From Spirochaetia bacterium (GTDB taxonomy: Bacteria; Spirochaetota; Spirochaetia; Sphaerochaetales; Sphaerochaetaceae), in NCBI GenBank assembly GCA_900769955.1, contig CAAGIP010000061.1, positions 1 to 21,107 of the forward strand: a DNA stretch of 21,107 nucleotides, read 5' to 3'. The notes under the pieces were generated by a model, which worked only from the letters and a program-made list of their open reading frames with translations, was not told the origin of the DNA and did no database searches. How positions within the stretch are numbered: the stretch's first letter is position 1; the number at the start of each line of letters is the position of its first letter. A program made the position numbers and the translations under genes. Below, in pieces: positions 7,684-15,533 of the stretch.

Positions 7684-8724
7684 TTATCTGCCGATCTTGG
7701 CGACCATGCCTGTGAAGTCAGCGATACCGACGGTTACTGAAGAAACGAGGTCAGCATCAGCTGCCTTGCCGCTGGCATCGGTTGCAAGTGTGGCAACTTC
7801 CTCAACCGTCTTGCCTTTTGCGTATTCGCAGAAGGAAGCAGCCTGCTGGTACCACTCCTTACCGATCTTGCTGACCTTGAGCATGCCGTATGCATCCTTA
7901 AGCTCGTTCTTTGTCTGGACAGGTGCGTTCACATCACTTGTGATTTCACCCTTTGCATTGAACTTCACTGTTGCCTGCACGCTGTCGATTACCATTGAGG
8001 AAATTACATCACCGTCAACAGTGATCGCGCTCATGTATGCATAGCTCTGTGTCTGTCCGTCAGCCTTGCTTGTCGCATCCTTGCTCTTTGAATAGCTGAG
8101 TGTGGACTCAAGATAAAGTTTGTCGCCGCTCTTAGCACCGGCATATTCAGCATTGTCGATTGCCTTTACGATAACCTCAAGAAGGTCTGAGTATCCGATC
8201 GTTGCGCTGGAAGCAAGATCAACACCGTTTCTGGATGCTGATGCTGATGTGACAGCCTTGATCTCATCTGCGGTAAGACCCACGACATACTGACTGAGTG
8301 CCTCAGCCTGCTGGTACCATTCCTTACCGATCTTGCTGACCCTGAGCATGCCATAGCCTTCCTTGAGCTCGTTCTTGGAAAGGACTTCCGCTTTCTTGTC
8401 GGTTGTGAGCTTTCCTTCCTTTGAGAACTTCACGACGCCCTGAAGTGCATCAAGGACACATGACTCAACCCTGCCATCCCCGTCAACGGTTACTGCGGCG
8501 AATGTGATGTCGGCTCTTCCCTGTCCGTCGGCCTTCTCTGTTGCGCTCTTGCTCTTTGCGTTTGATGCGATGATCGCAAGTCCTGTCTTAACCTGACCTG
8601 CGTATTCATCAAAGACAGGTGCAGGAGCCGCTGCCGGCTTTCTGTTGCTTTCCATTTCACCCTGGGCAAATACGGAAGCCATTGCAGCCAGGCAGACAAG
8701 AAGAATAGTTAAAATCTTCTTCAT
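7684..8724 (-). CDS. Secreted protein with two copies of an uncharacterised ~150-residue domain, upstream of apbE
   Basis: The 346-residue product has a Sec signal peptide with a likely cut after Ala20 (VFA/QG), then a Pro/Ala-rich linker and two tandem copies of one domain, roughly residues 47-190 and 203-346, offset by 156 residues. Both share SK-x-AT-x-KADGQ (Thr62 and Thr218), a VTVDGD or ITVDGD turn, and a stretch reading GML-x-VSKIGKEWYQQA. I do not recognise an established family with certainty; similar unnamed exported proteins occur, as I recall, in gut anaerobes. Being in one operon with apbE suggests it may bind or carry flavin, but it lacks the typical FMN_bind sequence and the exact Dxx(S/T)GAT flavinylation motif. 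A good GGGAG Shine-Dalgarno supports the start. Confidence 0.75.
   Translation of the reverse strand: MKKILTILLVCLAAMASVFAQGEMESNRKPAAAPAPVFDEYAGQVKTGLAIIASNAKSKSATEKADGQGRADITFAAVTVDGDGRVESCVLDALQGVVKFSKEGKLTTDKKAEVLSKNELKEGYGMLRVSKIGKEWYQQAEALSQYVVGLTADEIKAVTSASASRNGVDLASSATIGYSDLLEVIVKAIDNAEYAGAKSGDKLYLESTLSYSKSKDATSKADGQTQSYAYMSAITVDGDVISSMVIDSVQATVKFNAKGEITSDVNAPVQTKNELKDAYGMLKVSKIGKEWYQQAASFCEYAKGKTVEEVATLATDASGKAADADLVSSVTVGIADFTGMVAKIGR
7841..8352 (-). repeat. Intragenic tandem duplication, best conserved at 7841-7887 and 8306-8352
   Basis: The 47 bases at 7841-7887 and at 8306-8352 differ at only two positions. They encode the GML...KIGKEWYQQA stretch in the two domain copies. The rest of the two copies is clearly homologous in protein but more diverged in DNA, so this block is either under strong constraint or has been evened out by gene conversion. 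Confidence 0.8.
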
Positions 8725-8790
8725 TTTCTTTTTCTCCCTTTAATATATTTTCCTTAGCGCCTGAAGTTAAAGGCCTCAGACTCCTTGTGA

Positions 8791-8820
8791 ATTACTGTAT
8801 AATGTATACAAGTCTGTAAA
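8791..8820 (-). promoter_or_regulatory. Candidate promoter and operator for the repeat-protein/apbE operon
   Basis: On the minus strand TTTACA (8820-8815) and AGTAAT (8796-8791) are separated by 18 bases. Within the spacer lies a perfect 6-3-6 inverted repeat, TGTATA/TATACA (8796-8810), which could be a repressor site. The -10 is weak, so the exact promoter is uncertain. Confidence 0.35.
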
Positions 8821-8846
8821 ACAGCTGATATTTTAGCTCATATCGA

Positions 8847-8889
8847 TTTTTTTGAATATATTTTTTTATCGGAAATGAATATTTTTTTT
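8847..8889 (-). other. Three A-tracts upstream of the promoter (UP-element or curved DNA)
   Basis: The + strand has T-runs at 8847-8853, 8861-8867 and 8882-8889, seen as A-tracts upstream of the minus-strand promoter. Their starts are 14 and 21 bases apart, roughly but not strictly helical. Such tracts often bind the RNA polymerase alpha subunit or bend DNA. The rest of the 8725-9010 gap shows no gene; I see no clear terminator for the gene ending at 9011. Confidence 0.35.
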
Positions 8890-9010
8890 GCCAGTTCTGA
8901 CATAAATCCATTCCATTGTGATATGAAATGTAATTTGTAATGGCAGATACAATAGCTGCTCGATGAGCCATTCATGTGATCATGATGATCCGATACTGTA
9001 GAGTCTTAAC

Positions 9011-9580
9011 CTATGATAGATGTTTACCGAATATTCTCATGTCCGTTCCTGTATCATTGACGAGGATGTCAGACTTTCTTTCCCTTATCATCCTCCATAC
9101 CACATATATGTCTCCGGCAGATCCTGATACGTTCACTATGTTTGTCAGGAAAAGAACCGTTGAGATTGCTGGCGTGAGAACCTGAAGAACTGAAAGGATT
9201 ACTCCAAAAGAGACAAGCGGAGCAAGTGCAATGGTTATGTACTCTCCTTTCGTGAATACACCTTCCTCACTTCCGCAGTACGCGTAGGCAAGGCGCCATC
9301 CGAAACGCAGCTTTTCATCACAGAAAAGCTTCATGACAGCACCGTGCATAAGCTCGTGGGCTGGAATGTAGAGAAATATCATTATGACAAGCAGGAAACT
9401 CTTTATTGCTGACATCCTGTATGTTTCCAGGATCATCAGGCCCAGTGCTGCCATAACAAAAAGCAGAGCTAGGGATAAAATGTTGACTGCGAGGAGCTCC
9501 TTTCTGTTGTTGACAAGGTCGATTTTATAAAGCTCTTCATATCTATTGGATGATAATGATGTTCTGCAGATTGATTTCAT
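9011..9580 (-). CDS. Membrane putative zinc metalloprotease, DUF3267 type
   Basis: The 189-residue protein has about four hydrophobic segments and the zinc-binding motif HELMH (His75, Glu76, His79) at the end of the second one, followed by GAVMKLF. Later parts, ALAPLVSFGVIL and the NVSGSAGDIYVV segment, resemble the region of DUF3267 and M50-like proteases that supplies a third metal ligand (Asp). Such proteins may cut membrane substrates; nothing here reveals the target. I see no clear Shine-Dalgarno before the ATG at 9580, and the first 20 or so residues are soluble, so the start is not firm. It lies downstream of a strong terminator, so it needs its own promoter, which I could not identify. 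Confidence 0.7.
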   Translation of the reverse strand: MKSICRTSLSSNRYEELYKIDLVNNRKELLAVNILSLALLFVMAALGLMILETYRMSAIKSFLLVIMIFLYIPAHELMHGAVMKLFCDEKLRFGWRLAYAYCGSEEGVFTKGEYITIALAPLVSFGVILSVLQVLTPAISTVLFLTNIVNVSGSAGDIYVVWRMIRERKSDILVNDTGTDMRIFGKHLS

Positions 9581-9604
9581 ATGAGATTATTAATAATGGC
9601 AATG

Positions 9605-9630
9605 AAAAGCCATGGCCGAAGCCCTGGCTT
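9605..9630 (-). terminator. Intrinsic terminator of the 5'-nucleotidase gene with UUCG tetraloop
   Basis: Reading the minus strand, a 10-bp stem with one mismatch closes a C(UUCG)G tetraloop and ends in four U residues. It begins 19 bases after the stop codon at 9650. The stable tetraloop and the position make this a clear rho-independent terminator. Confidence 0.85.
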
Positions 9631-9649
9631 AAACAGGATCTGAGGTACT

Positions 9650-11449
9650 TTATTTCACGGATGAAACAAGCGCATCATAGTCCGCAAGGTTCATGCTCTT
9701 TGCATAAGGCGATTCAAGTTTGCCTTCATTGACAAGTCTGATAAGCTCCTGTGCTCTCGGATCGTCTTCGTAAAGATTAACGCCCGTGATCTTCCAGTTG
9801 TTGTTCACGAATGGTTCAACAGGGGAGTTTTCAGCAAAGTATGCCACGATCATGTCGCGGATCGATGAAGAGGATTCCCATTCCTTCGTGCCGCTGACAA
9901 GTCCCAGTGTTTTCAGTGCTGAGGAATAGCGGTAGTTGTTGACAGCCAGGGTCAGTACCTGATCGTCTGCAAGGGGTGCACCCCTGAACATGACGTTCTT
10001 TATCCTCTGTCCCTTGGGCTGGGAAAGATCGATCTCATAATCAACGCCTTCGAACATGTCGTACTGATAACCGGGATACTCAGGGTCAAATGAGATGTTG
10101 ATGTCTCCTTCCTGCCACTGATTGTAGCATGAAGCAGACCACTCCATGTAAGCCTTGAGCTCCGCTCCCGTGACCTTTACCCTGTAAAGGGTATTGTCAA
10201 ACTTGTAGATATCGAAGATGTTTCCGTAGTTGATCGCACCTTCAGGAAGATCGGAAGTATCCTTGAAGAGGGCGGAAGACGTTACATCCGCACCTGATGC
10301 TTCCAGCTGGATCGTGTTGATGAGGTCCATTACGGGTGTGTCCTGAAGCTTTCCTTCGGGAAGGCCTTTTATTCTGTTTTCAGGCTGGAATTTCCTGGTG
10401 GTGGTTCCCAGTGCTGTGCCTGTGGATCCATCCACACCGGTTCCTCCCTGGACAAAGGCAATCGTTGCTTCATGGTATTCCTTAACGATGGGAAGCGCCC
10501 TGAGCTCTTCGCTGGGCTCATAGTCCTTCATGTCAACTACTTCTACCTTTGAGGAAAGAATGGTGTTGTCATCATCAAGGGTGAGTGTGAACTTTGCAGC
10601 CTCACGTCCGCTGTTCCTGACACCGCCGATAACGACATTGCCCTCTGTTTTGCTGACTGTAGTGTGTGTATGCGCAACCTGGAGTACATCGATTTCAGGG
10701 TTGTCATCGAGAATCTTCTGTGCAGAGTCTGAGCCATTTTCCTCATCGAACTCGGCATAAAGGCCCATGTGTGCCGATACGACGATTATGTCTGCCTTAT
10801 CCTTCACAAGTGCGATTTCGGCTTTGACTGCATCGGAAGCAGCCTGGAAGACATGGTCGGAAATACCTTCCTTGCCGTCATCCCAGATCGGTACATCTGG
10901 TGTAACGACTCCGATTACCGCAACTTTAACGCCTGCCCTGTCAATGATCGTGTGGCCTGCTCCGGTAACATATCTGCCCTTTGCATCCCTGACATTTGCG
11001 GCAAGCACGGGGAAATCCGCTCCGCTGAGGATATCCTTCATTACGGAAATACCCCAGTTGAATTCATGGTTTCCGAGCGTCATTGCATCATAACCCATGA
11101 AGTTCATCGCTTCCACGATCGGGTGCTCCTTCCTTTCATCCTTGTTTGCAAGGTCATCGGAAAGGATTGTGCCCTGAATGTCATCTCCACTGTCGATCAG
11201 GATAAGGTCGGGATGAGCCTCACGTTCCTGACTGATGAAAGAATACAGGCGTGCCATGCCGTTGTTGGTGGTTTCCTTGCCGTCTTCGTAGGAAAAGCCC
11301 CATGGATTTGCGTGAAGGTCGCTTGTTGCAATGATCACGAGCTCATAGGGTTCTCCTGCAGGTCGGGATGAGGCCTGCTTTCCCGTCACACAGCCTGTGA
11401 GGGAAAGGAGCACCATCATCGTGATGGCAATGTAGGTAAGCTTTTTCAT
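9650..11449 (-). CDS. Lipoprotein 5'-nucleotidase / 2',3'-cyclic nucleotide phosphodiesterase (UshA/CpdB family)
   Basis: The 599-residue product has a lipoprotein signal with lipobox LTGC (Cys20). The N-terminal calcineurin-like metallophosphatase domain shows all dimetal motifs: TSDLHAN (Asp44, His46), IDSGDD, LGNHEFNWG, VVSAHMG and AHTHT. The C-terminal 5'-nucleotidase domain contains ASGADVTSSALF and NYGNIFDIYKFDN, the segment that forms the nucleoside pocket. Family members remove phosphate from nucleotides or open cyclic nucleotides outside the cytoplasm so that the nucleoside can be taken up. Which of UshA or CpdB activity applies cannot be decided. AGGAGA five bases upstream supports the start. 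A purine nucleoside phosphorylase is encoded elsewhere in the window and could use the released nucleosides, but the two are not in one operon. Confidence 0.9.
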   Translation of the reverse strand: MKKLTYIAITMMVLLSLTGCVTGKQASSRPAGEPYELVIIATSDLHANPWGFSYEDGKETTNNGMARLYSFISQEREAHPDLILIDSGDDIQGTILSDDLANKDERKEHPIVEAMNFMGYDAMTLGNHEFNWGISVMKDILSGADFPVLAANVRDAKGRYVTGAGHTIIDRAGVKVAVIGVVTPDVPIWDDGKEGISDHVFQAASDAVKAEIALVKDKADIIVVSAHMGLYAEFDEENGSDSAQKILDDNPEIDVLQVAHTHTTVSKTEGNVVIGGVRNSGREAAKFTLTLDDDNTILSSKVEVVDMKDYEPSEELRALPIVKEYHEATIAFVQGGTGVDGSTGTALGTTTRKFQPENRIKGLPEGKLQDTPVMDLINTIQLEASGADVTSSALFKDTSDLPEGAINYGNIFDIYKFDNTLYRVKVTGAELKAYMEWSASCYNQWQEGDINISFDPEYPGYQYDMFEGVDYEIDLSQPKGQRIKNVMFRGAPLADDQVLTLAVNNYRYSSALKTLGLVSGTKEWESSSSIRDMIVAYFAENSPVEPFVNNNWKITGVNLYEDDPRAQELIRLVNEGKLESPYAKSMNLADYDALVSSVK

Positions 11450-11528
11450 TTTGTTCTCCTATATGCGTATTTTAATACAGAATGACTGTTGTTGGAAATA
11501 TGTGAGTAATCCATGATAAAGTAAGTGC

Positions 11529-11930
11529 ATGGATTTTATCAGGAAGCACAGGGATTTTATCATATATACTGTATTCGGATCCCTTGCAACGGCACTCAAT
11601 GCCGGGCTCTATCAGCTGTTTTATGTTCATGCAGGGATAACAAACGTAATTTCAACCATTTCGGCATGGACAGTTACGCTTCTTTTCACCTTCATTACAA
11701 ACAAATTGTTTGTCTACCGTTCGAAGGAGTCCTCCCTTAAGGGTGTGCTTGCTGAAGCATGGAAGTTCTTCCTTTGCAGAAGCCTTTCAGGGGTGTTCGA
11801 TACTGTTTTCATGTATGTTTTTGTTGATCTCTGCCATTTTATGCCTTTGCTTATGAAACTTATCGCATCTGTTTTCGTCGGCTTGATTAACTATTTCGGC
11901 GGTAAATTACTGATTTTCAGGTCCCGTTAA
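11529..11930 (+). CDS. GtrA-like small membrane protein
   Basis: The 133-residue protein has four predicted membrane segments and the GtrA (PF04138) pattern: FIIYTVFGSLATALNAGLY at the start, TFITNKLFVYRS in the loop after segment two, and a C-terminal LINYFGGKLLIFRSR. GtrA proteins are thought to move lipid-linked sugars across the membrane or support cell-surface glycosylation. No glycosyltransferase lies next to it, so the role is unclear. It is divergent from the 5'-nucleotidase gene across about 80 bases. The Shine-Dalgarno is weak (AAGTAAG). Confidence 0.8.
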   Translation: MDFIRKHRDFIIYTVFGSLATALNAGLYQLFYVHAGITNVISTISAWTVTLLFTFITNKLFVYRSKESSLKGVLAEAWKFFLCRSLSGVFDTVFMYVFVDLCHFMPLLMKLIASVFVGLINYFGGKLLIFRSR

Positions 11931-11950
11931 AAACCGGGGGGATAGAAATA

Positions 11951-12001
11951 TTATTATATAATAAGATTTTACTTTATGTATTCAAATATGCATATTAATA
12001 T
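11951..12001 (+). promoter_or_regulatory. AT-rich region with three short palindromes before the AraC-type gene
   Basis: Perfect palindromes occur at 11951-11964 (14 bp), 11986-11995 (10 bp) and 11992-12001 (10 bp), in a stretch that is almost all A and T. The region would contain the promoter of the next gene and possibly autoregulatory sites. AT-rich DNA makes palindromes by chance, so the operator idea is weak. A strong AGGGGA Shine-Dalgarno follows at 12010-12015. Confidence 0.3.
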
Positions 12002-12020
12002 ATGTACATAGGGGATCTTT

Positions 12021-12857
12021 ATGGGTGCTGATATACTCCGGATGCCGCATGACTGGGGGCTTTCATTCTGCTGGAACAGGACGGTTTTCATTCCGTTTGA
12101 CAATGACGGATCTTTTGTTATTTTTCTTATTACTTCAAATGGGGATGATTTCATTCTCGACGGTGAAACCAAATACTTTCCCGCAGGTACGCTCGGACTG
12201 TTAAGTCCAGGTTCTGCTTTTTCCCTTGCAAAGGAACGTATAACCAAGTCGGAAATGGTACTGATCAGCGTCAGCAGGGAGAAACTTGATTCCGTTCTGT
12301 CCATTCTGGGATTGTCTCTGGGGGATCTTCTTAAGGAATCCAATGTGATAACAAGGCTCTGCGAAGAGGCTGCAGGACAGTTCATACCACTGCTGGCTGA
12401 AGTAAATTACCTGATGGAAAAAGCTTCCCCCGTCAGCGTGATCAACGGAGCAATAACCGATGTGCTTGTACACTCCCTTGTCACACTGAGCCGTGCCCTC
12501 GATGAGGAGCGAAATGAAAATGAAGGCTGGTTTGAGCCTCTGATGAAGAAGTTAAGCGCACCTGAGTATATCAGCTCCAGGGCTGATGAAATCTATGAGC
12601 TTGCAGGCTTTTCCGCTCCTGTTGTCATAAATGCTTTCAGAAAGAATACAGGAGGAGGTGTTTCGGAATATCTTCAGAAACGCAGGATTGAGTGCTCGAA
12701 GCGTCTTCTGGAAACAACGCCACTGCAGCTTACCGATGTATATGAGTTCCTGGGCTATTCCAGTTTAAGTCATTTCATCAAACTCTTCAGAAAATATGAG
12801 GGCATAACGCCTGGGGAATACAGGAATCTTTACGGAATCTCGGCAGGAAAAAACTGA
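12021..12857 (+). CDS. AraC-family transcriptional regulator
   Basis: The 278-residue protein has an N-terminal cupin-like sensing domain (about residues 15-95, including the PAGTLGLLSPG segment common to AraC sensors) and a C-terminal double helix-turn-helix domain (about 180-272). The second HTH is textbook: VYEFLGYSSLSHFIKLFRKYEGITPGEYR. The first HTH region (EIYELAGFSAPVVINAFRKNTGG) is less typical. AraC proteins of this form usually bind a sugar or small metabolite and activate nearby transport or catabolic genes. No sugar operon adjoins it; the next genes are a LacI-type regulator and a MATE pump. A strong AGGGGA Shine-Dalgarno sets the start. Confidence 0.88.
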   Translation: MGADILRMPHDWGLSFCWNRTVFIPFDNDGSFVIFLITSNGDDFILDGETKYFPAGTLGLLSPGSAFSLAKERITKSEMVLISVSREKLDSVLSILGLSLGDLLKESNVITRLCEEAAGQFIPLLAEVNYLMEKASPVSVINGAITDVLVHSLVTLSRALDEERNENEGWFEPLMKKLSAPEYISSRADEIYELAGFSAPVVINAFRKNTGGGVSEYLQKRRIECSKRLLETTPLQLTDVYEFLGYSSLSHFIKLFRKYEGITPGEYRNLYGISAGKN

Positions 12858-13122
12858 GAAACGGATTATTGAAGATAAGATCATACCTCTCAGGCTTGGT
12901 TTTGATTGATTTTCTGTTGCATTCAGGGCAGGCGTATGTATTCGCATATGTGGCAGTACGGAATATCTGATAAGATAGTATTCTGTTTTATGGGTTACTT
13001 GCATGCTTGTTATTGAGTAATTACTGTTTATTTCATTGTGAATTCGGAATGAAGCCGTGAAATTATTTCTGTATAAGAATTCAGGTGTTGCAATCAAAGA
13101 AGAGTACTCTGATAATTTAGCC

Positions 13123-14124
13123 ATGGAAGAGAGACCGGTAAGAATACAGGATGTTGCATTTGAACTCGGTGTCAGTACGGCAACGGTTTCAAACGTCATC
13201 CATGGGAAGACGAAGAAGATAGGAAGACAGACAGTTGCCCTTGTCGAGCGGAAACTTGAGGAGATGGGCTATCTTCCCCGTCAGGCCCATATCCTGCTGG
13301 GTAAGAATCCTTCCATGCTCGTCGGACTGATAATAAACGATCATGAGAAATACGGCGGGCATCCTCTGGAGGACGGGTATCTTTCAAAGATACTCAATTC
13401 GCTTGCGAGGGAAGCCGAAAAAAGGGGGTATCTGCTCATAGTGAAGCTGGCATCCACAATTGATGATGTTCCGATCCTTGCTTCTGTGTGGAACATGGAA
13501 GCCGTGATAGTTCAGGGGTTCTGCCAGGTCGACTACAGAAAGATGAAGATGAGGATGCATCGACCGCTAATCGTTTTTGACGGCTTCTTTCCATCGGGTG
13601 ATGAGTACAATAGTCTTCAGATAGACCATTTCAGGGGAGGTGTTCTGGCCGGTGAGTATTTAAAGGGGATGGGGCACGAGTATGCAGTGTGCATCAGTGA
13701 CAATGATATATGCATGGATCTGCTTAGATATCAGGGCTTATGCACGGTTCTTCCTGAGTCCGCGCTGATGGTTGTCCCATCAGAGAGGAAGAAGAGAAGT
13801 GAATTCTACCGGGAGAATTTAACTGACATCCTCAATAATACTGCTGCTTTCTGTGTTTCCGACTATTACGCGCTTGACCTGATCAGAAACCTCCATGACA
13901 TGGGTATAAGAGTGCCCGAGGACTTCTCTGTCATCGGTTTTGATGACATTGCGGGACTGGAGCTCACGATTCCGCCCCTTACAACAATAGGGCAGGATAC
14001 CGATGAGAGGGCTGTGAAGGCATTTGACATGGTGGAAGATCTGAAGAACGATGCAGGATATCTTGCGGACATCAGGCTTGAACCTGTTCTGGTGGAAAGG
14101 GAGAGTGTCAGAAAATTAAACTGA
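13123..14124 (+). CDS. LacI-family transcriptional regulator
   Basis: From the ATG at 13123 the protein has 333 residues. An N-terminal LacI HTH (VRIQDVAFELGVSTATVSNVIHG, about residues 6-28) and hinge region are followed by a periplasmic-binding-protein-like sensing domain that ends with VIGFDDIAGLELTIPPLTTI, the standard LacI C-terminal pattern. A GTG at 13057 would add 22 residues ahead of the HTH. LacI proteins normally begin a few residues before this motif, so 13123 is preferred even though neither start has a strong Shine-Dalgarno. The inducer is probably a sugar or nucleoside-like ligand. The 265 bases before it hold no other gene and no convincing promoter. The MATE gene 65 bases downstream is a possible target or co-transcribed partner. 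Confidence 0.88.
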   Translation: MEERPVRIQDVAFELGVSTATVSNVIHGKTKKIGRQTVALVERKLEEMGYLPRQAHILLGKNPSMLVGLIINDHEKYGGHPLEDGYLSKILNSLAREAEKRGYLLIVKLASTIDDVPILASVWNMEAVIVQGFCQVDYRKMKMRMHRPLIVFDGFFPSGDEYNSLQIDHFRGGVLAGEYLKGMGHEYAVCISDNDICMDLLRYQGLCTVLPESALMVVPSERKKRSEFYRENLTDILNNTAAFCVSDYYALDLIRNLHDMGIRVPEDFSVIGFDDIAGLELTIPPLTTIGQDTDERAVKAFDMVEDLKNDAGYLADIRLEPVLVERESVRKLN

Positions 14125-14134
14125 GTTTTTTCTG

Positions 14135-14166
14135 AGGTTATGAATTTAACCTGTAGAATTATTTTT
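14135..14166 (+). terminator. Weak hairpin and T-run between LacI and MATE genes
   Basis: A 6-bp stem (14135-14140 with 14147-14152) is followed nine bases later by a T-run in ATTATTTTTT. The gap between stem and T-run is too long for a typical intrinsic terminator, so it may be weak or chance. Confidence 0.25.
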
Positions 14167-14189
14167 TCCATCCTGTTAGTCCATAAAGC

Positions 14190-15533
14190 ATGAGAACAGC
14201 TTTGATAGACAGAAAGGATTTCAGGAAGGAGCTTCTTTCCCTTGCGGTACCGGTCACGCTTCAGGGGATCTTCAATGCATCCTTCAATGTGATAGACCAG
14301 CTGATGACCGGACAGCTTGGAAGCAGCAGCATTGCTGCCATCGGACTTTCAGGTAAGTTCATAGGCATATTCAATGTGCTTGTGAATACCTTTGCGGCAG
14401 TAGCAGGGATAATCATCGCACAGGCAATAGGCAGAAAAAACAGTGAGGATGAGAGTAAGGGATACTATACAAGCTTCATCTTCACATTCGTTCTGGCCCT
14501 TGTGTTCACTGCACTCAGTCTTCTGGTCCCTGGGAAAATCATGGGACTGTATTCTGCAGACAGCGGGATGATTTCAATCGCGGAATCATATCTGAGGATA
14601 TATTCAGGTTCATTCATCGCTGTTGCGGTGACGACCATGATGTCCACGTATCTGCGCTGCATAGACCATGCAAAGGAACCTCTCTATGCCGGAGTGGCCA
14701 GCATGGTAACCAATACAGTACTTAACTATGTTCTCATCTTCGGTCTGGGGCCAATACCTGCACTCGGAGTGAAGGGTGCTGCTTTGGCGTCCGTTATTGC
14801 CCAGATCCTTTCAATGGTAATACTTATTGCATGCTTCCTGCGTTTCAGACGCGGAAGGAACATCAGGGTGAAGGTGTACAGGACGGCCACTGAGGTAAAA
14901 AATTTCGGCATCATCCTGCTTCCGCTTTTCATCAGTGAATTCTTCTGGGTAATGGGTGAGAATGTTTATGCCTCGATTTACGGACATCTGGGAACGCAGG
15001 CATGCGCAGCAATGACCCTGCTGAATCCGATATGCTCTCTTGTGATAGGTGCGCTTACCGGAGTCTCTGCTGCAACGGGAATCATCGTCGGAAAGTATCT
15101 GGGTGCATCTGACAGGGACAGGGCATATGAAGCAGGCGGAAGGCTGCTTGCTGTCGGGCTTGCCGCTTCCGTAATCCTCTGTTTCGCGGTTGCCGCAGTA
15201 TCACCTTTGTATGTGAAGCTTTTCAATGTTGAAGAGGAAGTAATGATCACTGCAGTGAAGATCATCTGTGTATTCGCACTGTTTGCTCCGGTAAAGGTAC
15301 TGAACATGATTCTGGGAAACGGCATTCTCAGAAGCGGTGGTAAAACCGCATATCTTATGTGCATCGACATATTCGGGACGTGGGGCGTGGGCGTGCCTCT
15401 GGGACTCCTTTCCGCGTTCACGTTCTCACTTCCGATATGGTGGGTATATTTCATACTGACGACTGAAGAGTGCGTGAGGCTGGTTATCGGCCTTGCCGTA
15501 TTCAGGACAAAGAAGTGGATGGGGACTGTCTAG
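14190..15533 (+). CDS. MATE-family multidrug/cation efflux protein
   Basis: The 447-residue integral membrane protein has about twelve hydrophobic segments and is the usual MATE length. The N-lobe opening, LLSLAVPVTLQGIFNASFNV followed by IDQLMTGQLG, and the second-lobe counterpart, GIILLPLFISEFFWVMGENV, show the internal repeat of the family. MATE pumps export cationic drugs, flavins or metabolites using a Na+ or H+ gradient. The substrate is not apparent. Its TAG stop shares CTAG with the stop of the opposing gene, and no terminator lies between the two. I see no good Shine-Dalgarno before the ATG at 14190. The adjacent LacI-type regulator may control it. Confidence 0.9.
   Translation: MRTALIDRKDFRKELLSLAVPVTLQGIFNASFNVIDQLMTGQLGSSSIAAIGLSGKFIGIFNVLVNTFAAVAGIIIAQAIGRKNSEDESKGYYTSFIFTFVLALVFTALSLLVPGKIMGLYSADSGMISIAESYLRIYSGSFIAVAVTTMMSTYLRCIDHAKEPLYAGVASMVTNTVLNYVLIFGLGPIPALGVKGAALASVIAQILSMVILIACFLRFRRGRNIRVKVYRTATEVKNFGIILLPLFISEFFWVMGENVYASIYGHLGTQACAAMTLLNPICSLVIGALTGVSAATGIIVGKYLGASDRDRAYEAGGRLLAVGLAASVILCFAVAAVSPLYVKLFNVEEEVMITAVKIICVFALFAPVKVLNMILGNGILRSGGKTAYLMCIDIFGTWGVGVPLGLLSAFTFSLPIWWVYFILTTEECVRLVIGLAVFRTKKWMGTV

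Noticed and set aside
7684..8724. Annotation of the repeat protein as a PF04205 FMN_bind protein
   Set aside because: I could not see the usual FMN_bind sequence or the Dxx(S/T)GAT motif; the link to flavin rests only on the apbE neighbour.
8725..9010. Small protein gene or CRISPR-like repeats in the 286-base gap
   Set aside because: No start with a Shine-Dalgarno and reasonable frame, and no regularly spaced repeats; only A/T tracts and short palindromes such as ATCATGAT.
13057..13122. GTG start at 13057 for the LacI-type regulator
   Set aside because: It would place 22 unrelated residues before the DNA-binding domain; LacI proteins normally start a few residues before the IQDVA motif.
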